A DNA stretch of 5,488 nt from positions 1 to 5,488 of the forward strand of contig JAFDCT010000237.1 in the NCBI GenBank assembly GCA_019312695.1. The letters are read 5' to 3'. Origin of the DNA: Deltaproteobacteria bacterium (GTDB lineage Bacteria > Desulfobacterota > Desulfobulbia > Desulfobulbales > BM004). The position numbers and the translations under genes were made by a program. Of the stretch, positions 1 through 5,410 are shown one piece after another (the first letter of the stretch is position 1; the number at the start of each line of letters is the position of its first letter). A model generated the notes under the pieces. That model was not told the origin of the DNA. It saw nothing but the letters and a program-made list of their open reading frames with translations, and ran no database searches.

Positions 1-93
1 ATCAGGGGCCTCTTCTTTCAGGGCCCTGATAACATGTGACGCATGGATATCTCCTGACAGATCACCCGCAACAAAAAGAAATTTCCGTGCCAT
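1..93 (-). CDS. lpxB: Lipid-A-disaccharide synthase LpxB, N-terminal fragment (runs off left edge)
   Basis: Only the first 31 codons are present; the gene continues beyond base 1. The protein begins MARKFLFVAGDLSGDIHASH and goes on with an IRALKEE-P segment. This matches the N-terminus of the LpxB family, whose usual pattern is VAGE-SGD, a short linker and LIRALKE. LpxB is a GT19 glycosyltransferase that joins UDP-2,3-diacylglucosamine to lipid X at the inner membrane to form the lipid A disaccharide. Here the usual Glu of the AGE-SGD motif is Asp (residue 11). The ATG at 93-91 is preceded by AGGT eight bases upstream, and the reading frame has a stop at 138-136, so this start is well supported. 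It lies 129 bases downstream of the oxidoreductase on the same strand and is probably co-transcribed with it. With so little sequence, an LpxB-related paralogue cannot be excluded. Confidence 0.75.
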   Translation of the reverse strand, partial: MARKFLFVAGDLSGDIHASHVIRALKEEAPD

Positions 94-222
94 GGATTTT
101 GACCTACTGTTTTGCCAGCATTGACTTATGGGATTTTAATATTGGACCCGCCAAAACCATCCTTGTTGAAGCTACCTTCCCGCTCCGGATACCGGTGTGA
201 TTCCAAAAACATTTCCTTAGGA

Positions 223-1212
223 TCATACGTTGTGCAGCTTCATTGCATTCTGAATTTCAATGGCTATTTCAAGGGCATCACGTCCATGCTGACCTCCAAC
301 CAGGGGGGGTTTTCCTTCCTGGATACAGCCTACAAAATGCCTGAGTTCCAGATCGAGCTGCTCCTTTTTTTTATCAAGACGCGGCCGCTGAACATACAAA
401 TCGGTCAACGAGGTGACGATAGGCTTTCTTTTCCTGTATATCTTCAGGCTCTTCTCAGAGTAATCCAGCGACATGTAGGCATCGCGCTGGAAAACACGGA
501 TCTTTCTGTACCGTTTAATGCTCACACGGCTCGCCGTAAGATCTGCCCGGCAACCTCTTGAAAAATAGAGCGTCGCTTTCACAATGTCGGGATGATCGGA
601 CAACAGTTTCCCTCCCACTGCATCCAGGCGGACCACGGTGTCCCGCACCAGGGCAAGCACGATGTCAATATCATGGATCATCAGGTCCAGCACAACGCCG
701 ATATGGGAAACCCTGGGGTCATAGGGCCCCAGACGGCTTGCTTCCACAAACATGGGATCGTTTGCCTGACGGCTCATTTCCATAACAGCTGGATTGAAAC
801 GTTCAACGTGCCCCACCTGGAGAACCAGTTGTCTCTCCTGCGCCAACCGGATCAGGGTTTCCGCCTCTTCAATGGTCTCCGTTAGAGGCTTTTCCACAAA
901 GCAGTGGATACCTTTTTCCAAGAGAGCCCTGGTAATGGCAAAATGAGTTGGCGTCGGAGTGGCCACCACCGCTGCCCGGGTACCAGCAGGGAGCATTTCA
1001 AAATCGGAAAAGGACTCTGCCCCGTATTTTTGGGCAAAATTCCGGGCCCGGTCGGCGTCAACATCAACTACTCCCTGAAGGGAGACGCCCTCGATGGGTG
1101 AAAGAAGCCGGATATGGTGCTGGCCCAGGTGACCGGCACCGATCACACATGCAGGAATTGAAGCTGCAGTATCATCCTTTTCCGTTGTATTTTCAATTAT
1201 TGATCGAGTCAT
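223..1212 (-). CDS. Gfo/Idh/MocA-family NAD(P)-dependent oxidoreductase, probably acting on a nucleotide sugar
   Basis: The product is 329 residues long from the ATG at 1212, a normal length for the family. After a polar N-terminal tail of about 19 residues comes a Rossmann fold: the dinucleotide-binding GAGHLG at residues 25-30, Asp50 at the end of beta-2 in VVDVD (favouring NAD over NADP), ATPTPTH at 84-90 and the hallmark EKP at 107-109. The C-terminal substrate domain carries GHVERFNP at 134-141 and DLMIHDID at 176-183, whose Asp and His sit where the family's catalytic residues lie. Members of this type are often encoded beside lpx genes in Desulfobacterota (known context). A UDP-GlcNAc 3-dehydrogenase role, as in GnnA, is possible, but no GnnB-type aminotransferase is visible here. 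An upstream in-frame ATG at 1263 would add 17 residues but has no convincing ribosome binding site. The family call is firm; the substrate is not known. Confidence 0.93.
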   Translation of the reverse strand: MTRSIIENTTEKDDTAASIPACVIGAGHLGQHHIRLLSPIEGVSLQGVVDVDADRARNFAQKYGAESFSDFEMLPAGTRAAVVATPTPTHFAITRALLEKGIHCFVEKPLTETIEEAETLIRLAQERQLVLQVGHVERFNPAVMEMSRQANDPMFVEASRLGPYDPRVSHIGVVLDLMIHDIDIVLALVRDTVVRLDAVGGKLLSDHPDIVKATLYFSRGCRADLTASRVSIKRYRKIRVFQRDAYMSLDYSEKSLKIYRKRKPIVTSLTDLYVQRPRLDKKKEQLDLELRHFVGCIQEGKPPLVGGQHGRDALEIAIEIQNAMKLHNV

Positions 1213-1220
1213 AGAGGTTT

Positions 1221-1226
1221 TCCTTT
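1221..1226 (-). promoter_or_regulatory. Ribosome binding site that decides the oxidoreductase start
   Basis: On the minus strand AAAGGA stands eight bases before the ATG at 1212-1210. This is optimal Shine-Dalgarno spacing, whereas the longer in-frame start at 1263 is preceded only by an A-rich stretch. The shorter protein also matches the family's N-terminus better, so the start at 1212 is preferred. Confidence 0.65.
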
Positions 1227-1346
1227 CACGCCAGTTAGCCTGAAATCCCGGCAGCGCCTTCATATAAATAGATTTTCTTTACAAATAAAAAGGTATTTTC
1301 AACCTCCATGGCCTGGGGAAGGCTTGATAATGGCGAGTTACACGTT

Positions 1347-1352
1347 ATTATA
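1347..1352 (-). promoter_or_regulatory. Candidate -10 box for the oxidoreductase-lpxB unit
   Basis: Read on the minus strand this is a perfect TATAAT. It lies just beyond the putative terminator of the kinase gene and about 135 bases before the oxidoreductase ATG. No good -35 hexamer sits 16-18 bases upstream; that interval is T-rich. A TTGACA does occur further upstream, inside the terminator loop, but about 32 bases away, which is too far. The position after a terminator makes it plausible, but the missing -35 keeps confidence low. Confidence 0.3.
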
Positions 1353-1369
1353 TTTTCGTGTACTGCAAC

Positions 1370-1404
1370 AAAAAACAGGTGGACTGTCAACAAGAATTTC
1401 CACC
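1370..1404 (-). terminator. Weak candidate intrinsic terminator after the sugar kinase gene
   Basis: On the minus strand, starting 13 bases after the kinase stop codon, GGTGGA and TCCACC form a perfect 6-bp GC-rich stem around a 15-base loop. It is followed by TG and six T residues. Orientation and position fit a rho-independent terminator for the kinase gene. The stem is short and the loop large, so termination would probably be partial. Confidence 0.35.
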
Positions 1405-1416
1405 GGTTTGCAGCCG

Positions 1417-2337
1417 TTACAGGGACTGTTCTTTTTGTGCCGCAAGAAATTTTTCAATCTCCTGCCTGGTCGGAATGCCGAGTCTTGCCCCGATCTTCGT
1501 ACAGCAGAGAGCTCCGGCCGCACTTGCATATCTGAGACTGTCCAGCCATTCCTTTTTTTGGGCCAGACAGGCCGCCAGAACTCCGTGAAAGACATCCCCG
1601 GCGCCGGTTGTGTCAACTGCTTTAACTTTAAATGGTTTCAGGCGGCCCGATCCTTCGTGGTTCTTCCAGACAAGCCCTCTGTCTCCTAGGGTGATTATAA
1701 CGTTGGGCGCATAGGAGCTGAGTTTCTCAACTGCCTTCACCTCGGTCTTTTCACCTGAAAAGCTTAGTCCGAACTTTTCAGAACAGACCAGATAATCCAC
1801 CAGGCCAGCCAGTTCCTCCGTACCCCTGTGTATGGAGCCCGCATCAAGAACTGTAATAATATTTTTTTGGCGGGCTGATCTGGCCAGATCTGATGAAATA
1901 TGGGGTTCATGCCCGTCAAAAAGGATGACCTTCGCATCTATGGAAGAGAAGTCAATGGATCCTGCAGCTATAAAACTTTCCGCTTTTCTATAATTTACTA
2001 GGGCCCTGCTGCCATCCGGCTTGACAATAACTACGGATAAGGCTGATGAATAGTCGCCTCTGGCAACATGATCCGTCAGGACACCCGCCTGCTGTAGTTC
2101 ATCAAAATGTGCATTGCCAAAAATATCATGACCAAGATATCCTACAAAAGAGGCTGTGAGGTCAAAACGGGCCACTGCCATAGCACCATTGGCCGCCGGG
2201 CCGCCACCGCAGCCGATGAATGAAGTAGCCCGGATTTTCTCATCCGGCCCGGGGTGACGGTCAACGGAATAAACAAGGTCATATGTCCCGGCCCCGACGC
2301 ACAGGACGTCAATGGTATGACTTGTTTTTGTTTTCAT
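1417..2337 (-). CDS. PfkB/ribokinase-family carbohydrate kinase, substrate unassigned
   Basis: The product has 306 residues, typical of the family, and is a predicted cytoplasmic ATP-dependent kinase of a sugar or sugar-like alcohol. The N-terminal sugar-binding part includes GAGTYD at residues 15-20 and the first PfkB signature, GGGPAANGAM, at 44-53. The second signature, DTTGAGD at 242-248, supplies the anion hole and the catalytic base Asp248. TLGDRG at 216-221 belongs to the nucleotide site. The C-terminal stretch ASAAGALCCTKIGARLGIPT (271-290) resembles the subgroup that includes ketohexokinase-like and YihV-type kinases. That resemblance does not fix the substrate, and no sulfoglycolysis or other sugar catabolism gene lies nearby. 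The ATG at 2337 has only a weak GGTAA six bases upstream; the next in-frame ATG is codon 53, inside the first signature, so no shorter start works. It is transcribed away from mtaB and in line with the oxidoreductase and lpxB. Confidence 0.93.
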   Translation of the reverse strand: MKTKTSHTIDVLCVGAGTYDLVYSVDRHPGPDEKIRATSFIGCGGGPAANGAMAVARFDLTASFVGYLGHDIFGNAHFDELQQAGVLTDHVARGDYSSALSVVIVKPDGSRALVNYRKAESFIAAGSIDFSSIDAKVILFDGHEPHISSDLARSARQKNIITVLDAGSIHRGTEELAGLVDYLVCSEKFGLSFSGEKTEVKAVEKLSSYAPNVIITLGDRGLVWKNHEGSGRLKPFKVKAVDTTGAGDVFHGVLAACLAQKKEWLDSLRYASAAGALCCTKIGARLGIPTRQEIEKFLAAQKEQSL

Positions 2338-2381
2338 ATATTATTACCGGTATAGACTGCTGTAATGCATCCAGAGCAGAA

Positions 2382-2387
2382 AGTATA
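2382..2387 (-). promoter_or_regulatory. Candidate -10 box for the sugar kinase gene
   Basis: On the minus strand TATACT (5 of 6 matches to TATAAT) lies about 44 bases before the kinase ATG, directly after a long T-rich tract in the divergent intergenic region. There is no recognisable TTGACA-like hexamer 16-18 bases upstream. It is the best -10 in this orientation, but the call is tentative. Confidence 0.35.
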
Positions 2388-2424
2388 ACAAAAAAAATAA
2401 AAAATTATTTTGGCTCAAAAATTA

Positions 2425-2434
2425 CTGCATGCAG
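2425..2434. repeat. Perfect 10-base palindrome in the divergent regulatory region
   Basis: CTGCATGCAG reads identically on both strands and sits between the two oppositely transcribed genes. It lies about 38 bases upstream of the kinase's candidate -10 box. Just beside it, ATAACA occurs at 2439 and again at 2450, eleven bases apart. The palindrome could be an operator for a dimeric regulator, but there is only one copy and no regulator gene in the window. Confidence 0.3.
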
Positions 2435-2490
2435 GTTTATAACAAATACATAACAGGTTCAAGATAAGATGATCGGGCCTGTAATTTTAC

Positions 2491-2499
2491 TGATATTCT
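2491..2499 (+). promoter_or_regulatory. Candidate extended -10 element for mtaB
   Basis: TGA followed by TATTCT has the form of an extended -10 (TGn plus a 4-of-6 hexamer). It would give a leader of about 45-50 bases before the mtaB ATG at 2554. No -35 hexamer is evident. Below it, AAGGT at 2540-2544 serves as a moderate ribosome binding site nine bases from the ATG. Confidence 0.25.
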
Positions 2500-2553
2500 A
2501 TTAACAGCGAGATACTTGCTTTCCTGTATGTTTTTACGTAAGGTATTGCGGCT

Positions 2554-3897
2554 ATGAAAAAGCTGAATGATAGATTACAAACTGTTGCAGTTGCCACTCT
2601 CGGCTGCAAGGTCAACCAATGCGAATCCGCCTCGTTCCAGGCCAGTTTTGCAGAACATGGATTTAGCCTTACCTCCCCTGACTTGCCGGCAGATATTTAT
2701 ATAATCAACACCTGCGCCGTTACAGAAAAGGCAGCGGCTCAGTCAAGGCAGCTTATCCGGAGGGTGCAGCGGACAAACCCCTCAGCGAAGGTTGTGGTAA
2801 CCGGGTGTTATGCCCAGATCGAACCACAGAAAATAAGGAAAATTGCCGCTGCCCCCGTCGTAGTTGTCGGCAATGCCAACAAACAACAGATATTTGAAGC
2901 TGCTGTTTCCGACAACACCGCTTCCCGATCTCAGCAACAAAACCCTGCTGCTGCATATTTTTATGATATCAGACTGCAGAAAGAGATAAGCCAACTTCCT
3001 GTCAAGCGCTTTTCCGGCCGTACCAGGGCCTTTTTAAAAGTCCAGGACGGCTGCAACAACTTCTGCTCCTATTGCATAGTGCCTTATGCCAGGGGGCGCA
3101 GCAGAAGCCTTACACTTGAAAGGGTATTGGATCAGGCCAAGATCTATGCCCGGGAAAAACACAAGGAAATAGTTCTCACCGGCATCCATGTAGGACATTA
3201 CGGTCTTGACCTTGCACCGCCGGTCACCCTCCAAGGCCTGCTGGAAAAACTGTGCGCCGCAACCCCGGAACTACGCTACCGCCTCAGTTCCCTGGAGCCG
3301 ACAGAAATCAGCTCTGAACTGCTGGAATTCATGCGTGATACGGATAATTTTATGCCCCATCTGCATATTCCCCTGCAGAGCGCTTCAGATAAAATACTGG
3401 AAAAAATGAATCGACGATATACCTCGAACCAGTTTATTGAAAAAATAAAACTCTGCAATGAAATGATACCTGCGGCAGCAATAGGAGTCGATGTTCTTGT
3501 CGGTTTTCCAGGTGAAACGGAGGAAGATTTTCTCCAGACATATGAACTCATGAGAGAATTACCCATTACTTACCTTCATGTCTTTCCCTATTCAAGACGC
3601 CCGGGGACCCCTGCCGCAAAAATGAAAGACCAGGTCCCGACAAAAACCAAAGACGAGAGAGTTGCGGTTCTGCGCAAATTAGATCATAAAAAGAGAGCCG
3701 CTTTTTATAAAACAGGGATCGGAGAGGTGCATTCGGTTCTCGTTGAAGATGAAAGATCTGGTGATGGTCTGGCCAAAGGCTTTACTGATAATTATATACC
3801 GGTACACTTCAAAGCCGGAGCCACTGATTTCAACCGTATAGTTCCCGTTAAACTGGAAAAATTAAAGGAAAAGTTTGTCATTGGTACCCTTGTATAA
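2554..3897 (+). CDS. mtaB: tRNA t6A37 methylthiotransferase MtaB (radical SAM, MiaB/RimO family)
   Basis: The 447-residue protein has the three-domain plan of methylthiotransferases. The N-terminal UPF0004 domain holds LGCKVNQCE (16-24), NTCAVT (52-57) and TGCYAQ (83-88); Cys18, Cys54 and Cys85 should bind the auxiliary 4Fe-4S cluster. The radical SAM domain has C-x3-C-x2-C at Cys167, Cys171 and Cys174 in DGCNNFCSYCIVPYARG. A TRAM-like RNA-binding domain fills roughly the last 65 residues. The LGCKVN signature points to the MtaB branch rather than MiaB or RimO. MtaB converts t6A37 to ms2t6A37 in tRNAs reading ANN codons, in the cytoplasm. Cys23 stands where Tyr is common in this motif. Residues about 119-148, between the first two domains, are Gln/Ala-rich and look like a linker. 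The gene diverges from the kinase, and cinA follows 53 bases downstream without a visible terminator, so the two are likely co-transcribed. Confidence 0.95.
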   Translation: MKKLNDRLQTVAVATLGCKVNQCESASFQASFAEHGFSLTSPDLPADIYIINTCAVTEKAAAQSRQLIRRVQRTNPSAKVVVTGCYAQIEPQKIRKIAAAPVVVVGNANKQQIFEAAVSDNTASRSQQQNPAAAYFYDIRLQKEISQLPVKRFSGRTRAFLKVQDGCNNFCSYCIVPYARGRSRSLTLERVLDQAKIYAREKHKEIVLTGIHVGHYGLDLAPPVTLQGLLEKLCAATPELRYRLSSLEPTEISSELLEFMRDTDNFMPHLHIPLQSASDKILEKMNRRYTSNQFIEKIKLCNEMIPAAAIGVDVLVGFPGETEEDFLQTYELMRELPITYLHVFPYSRRPGTPAAKMKDQVPTKTKDERVAVLRKLDHKKRAAFYKTGIGEVHSVLVEDERSGDGLAKGFTDNYIPVHFKAGATDFNRIVPVKLEKLKEKFVIGTLV

Positions 3898-3898
3898 T
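3893..3898 (+). promoter_or_regulatory. Possible internal -10 box for cinA
   Basis: A perfect TATAAT overlaps the mtaB stop codon and would start transcripts about 45 bases before the cinA ATG. No -35 hexamer lies at normal spacing; TTGTCA is present but only 12 bases upstream. It may be coincidental in this AT-rich stretch. Confidence 0.22.
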
Positions 3899-3913
3899 TT
3901 ATCAATTTTTTTC

Positions 3914-3926
3914 AAATAGTTAATTA
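3914..3926 (+). repeat. 13-base word shared by the cinA and recA leaders, copy 1
   Basis: AAATAGTTAATTA occurs 24 bases before the cinA ATG and, identically, at 5357-5369 before recA. In both places CTTCT follows within a few bases (five bases after the word here, two bases after it at recA). The identity is directly visible. Shared regulation is an inference, because both regions are AT-rich. Confidence 0.45.
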
Positions 3927-3950
3927 GAAATCTTCTTTCCTCAAGGCAGA

Positions 3951-5228
3951 ATGATCGGAGAAATAATAGCCATCGGCAATGAACTGACCTCCGGCAGGGT
4001 GCTCAATACTACCAGCCGCTTTGCTGCAGGTCTGCTGTATGGCGCCGGCCACGAGATTATATCAATGGCCACCATAGGTGATACACCGGCTGATATAACC
4101 AAGACCCTCCTCCGCGCCATAAAACGCTCTGATTTCATAATTGTGACAGGTGGGCTTGGTGCTACAAGTGATGACATGACAAGCGAAGTGGTCGGCCAGG
4201 CCTTGGGGCGGCCTGCGGTTTATCATCCTGACATTTTTGCCAAAATAAAAGCCCGCCATTCCAAAGCGGACAAGGAGACAGTTGAGCCACTGAAAAAACT
4301 TGCCATGCTGCCCCGGGGGGCTGAAATTTTAAATCCAGAGGCAAAGATGGCGGGCTACCTTCTGGTGCATGACTCAAAACCGATCTTTTTCCTTCCCGGG
4401 GTTCCCCACGAAATGCAGCAGTTAATCGTTGATAAGGTCATTCCCCGGCTGAGTGTCTGGCAGGAAGGCGGAACGAAACTGATCAAACAAAAAGTGTACA
4501 AGGTTTTTGGCCTGGGTGAAACAGAAATCAACCGGTTGGTGGCCCATCTTGAAGAAGTGGAGGATGACCGTATCCGCATCGGCTATTATCCCGTTTTCCC
4601 TGAAGTGCATCTAAGCCTTGCAGTCACTTCAGAGGACAAAGCCTTTATCAAAAATATATTCGAAAACCTTGAAGAAGAGATACAAAATGCGCTGGGAGAC
4701 TTTCTGTTCGGCAGGGATGATGACACCATGGAAAGCATTGTGGGTGAAATCCTGCAAAAACAGGGGAAGATGCTGGCGACGGCGGAATCATGTTCCGGGG
4801 GTCTTATTGGGCACAAGATCACCTCTGTTTCAGGGAGTTCTAATTATTTTGCCGGCGGGGTTATTGCCTACAGCAATGATCTCAAGGCAAAACTTTTGGG
4901 GGTGGACGCAGGGATACTTGCAAAATATGGGGCAGTGAGTTCTCCTGTGGCAAAGGCAATGGCAGATGGCATCCGCGCCAAAACCTCTGCCGATATTGGT
5001 CTGTCTGTTACCGGTATCGCCGGCCCCACCGGCGGCACGCAGGAAAAACCGGTCGGTACAGTATTCATTGGTCTTTCAACACCTGTTGAAACCGTTGACT
5101 TTGCCTTTCGCTTCTCCGGCGACCGCTGGCAGGTCCAGGAAATAACAGCTGTTACCGCCCTTGACCTCACCAGACGTCACCTCCTGCGGAAAGGCATGAA
5201 TTATACTCATAGTATCAACAAAAATTGA
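3951..5228 (+). CDS. cinA: CinA: nicotinamide-nucleotide amidase with N-terminal molybdopterin-binding-like domain
   Basis: The 425 residues match the usual two-domain CinA. The N-terminal COG1058 (MoCF-like) domain has EIIAIGNELTSG (4-15), TGGLGATSDDMT (66-77) and LPGVPHEM (148-155); in characterised homologues it hydrolyses ADP-ribose. The C-terminal PncC domain has AESCSGGL (residue 278 on), the GGVIAYSN segment and VTGIAGPTGG (353-362); it deamidates NMN to NaMN in pyridine-nucleotide recycling. Ser280 of ESCSGG is the likely nucleophile by family comparison. Two N-terminal motifs deviate from common forms: NELTSG for TELLLG-like, and GGLGATSDD for GGLGPTxDD, although both Asp residues are kept. 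The ATG at 3951 has AAGG four bases upstream and the protein starts at the normal place. It lies 53 bases after mtaB and 182 before recA. The name reflects competence- or damage-induced expression with recA in some bacteria; nothing here proves that. Confidence 0.95.
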   Translation: MIGEIIAIGNELTSGRVLNTTSRFAAGLLYGAGHEIISMATIGDTPADITKTLLRAIKRSDFIIVTGGLGATSDDMTSEVVGQALGRPAVYHPDIFAKIKARHSKADKETVEPLKKLAMLPRGAEILNPEAKMAGYLLVHDSKPIFFLPGVPHEMQQLIVDKVIPRLSVWQEGGTKLIKQKVYKVFGLGETEINRLVAHLEEVEDDRIRIGYYPVFPEVHLSLAVTSEDKAFIKNIFENLEEEIQNALGDFLFGRDDDTMESIVGEILQKQGKMLATAESCSGGLIGHKITSVSGSSNYFAGGVIAYSNDLKAKLLGVDAGILAKYGAVSSPVAKAMADGIRAKTSADIGLSVTGIAGPTGGTQEKPVGTVFIGLSTPVETVDFAFRFSGDRWQVQEITAVTALDLTRRHLLRKGMNYTHSINKN

Positions 5229-5306
5229 TACCCCGTTTGATAAGTGAAAATCATTCAGGTACTGCAAAATCTATTTTAAAGTTATGACTTATTTATTAGA
5301 GTGACA

Positions 5307-5322
5307 GGTTAAACACGCAACC
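5307..5322. promoter_or_regulatory. GGTT-N8-AACC dyad upstream of recA (candidate LexA-type operator)
   Basis: Two perfect 4-base arms, GGTT and AACC, flank eight bases about 90 bases before the recA ATG. The shape resembles the LexA box described for Geobacter (GGTT-N2-C-N4-G-N3-ACC), but the internal C and G and the spacing do not match. recA is normally under LexA control, so a dyad here deserves listing. Short arms make a chance origin quite possible. Confidence 0.25.
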
Positions 5323-5356
5323 ATGCATCGAAAATACAAAATATACAAATAATATT

Positions 5357-5369
5357 AAATAGTTAATTA
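5357..5369 (+). repeat. 13-base word shared by the cinA and recA leaders, copy 2
   Basis: This is an identical copy of the word at 3914-3926, here 41 bases before the recA ATG and immediately upstream of the TCTGA/TCAGA dyad. It contains the short palindrome TAATTA. Confidence 0.45.
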
Positions 5370-5373
5370 CTCT

Positions 5374-5395
5374 TCTGACATTATACATTTTCAGA
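5374..5395. promoter_or_regulatory. TCTGA-N12-TCAGA dyad just upstream of the recA ribosome binding site
   Basis: Perfect 5-base arms (TCTGA, TCAGA) surround an AT-rich 12-base centre that holds the -10-like words CATTAT and TATACA. The dyad ends one base before the Shine-Dalgarno sequence. A repressor bound here would cover a promoter or the start of the transcript, as LexA does at recA. It fits none of the published SOS consensus boxes I know, including CTGT-N8-ACAG. No -35 hexamer is clear, so the promoter itself is not assigned. Confidence 0.3.
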
Positions 5396-5396
5396 C

Positions 5397-5402
5397 AAGG
5401 AG
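5397..5402 (+). promoter_or_regulatory. Strong recA ribosome binding site
   Basis: AAGGAG stands eight bases before the ATG at 5411. This is close to ideal and is the strongest Shine-Dalgarno sequence in the window, as expected for a highly expressed protein. Confidence 0.75.
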
Positions 5403-5410
5403 CTATCAGT

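Noticed and set aside
112..561. 149-codon plus-strand open frame overlapping the oxidoreductase 3' end
   Set aside because: Most of it is antisense to a well-supported enzyme gene. The protein has no recognisable domain and no good ribosome binding site.
1213..1263. Longer oxidoreductase start at 1263 (17 extra residues)
   Set aside because: It has no convincing Shine-Dalgarno sequence, whereas the ATG at 1212 has AAAGGA at eight bases and already leaves a generous tail before the Rossmann fold.
1324..1689. 121-codon plus-strand open frame over the end of the kinase gene
   Set aside because: It is antisense to the conserved PfkB C-terminus, including the DTTGAGD region, and its translation has no family features.
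3241..3570. Possible second gene on the minus strand within mtaB
   Set aside because: The frame lies wholly inside the radical SAM coding region and its translation is low-complexity Ser-rich shadow sequence.
5238..5243. TTGATA as a recA -35 box
   Set aside because: The hexamers at 16-18 bases downstream (around TACTGC) are poor -10 boxes, so the pair does not make a credible promoter.
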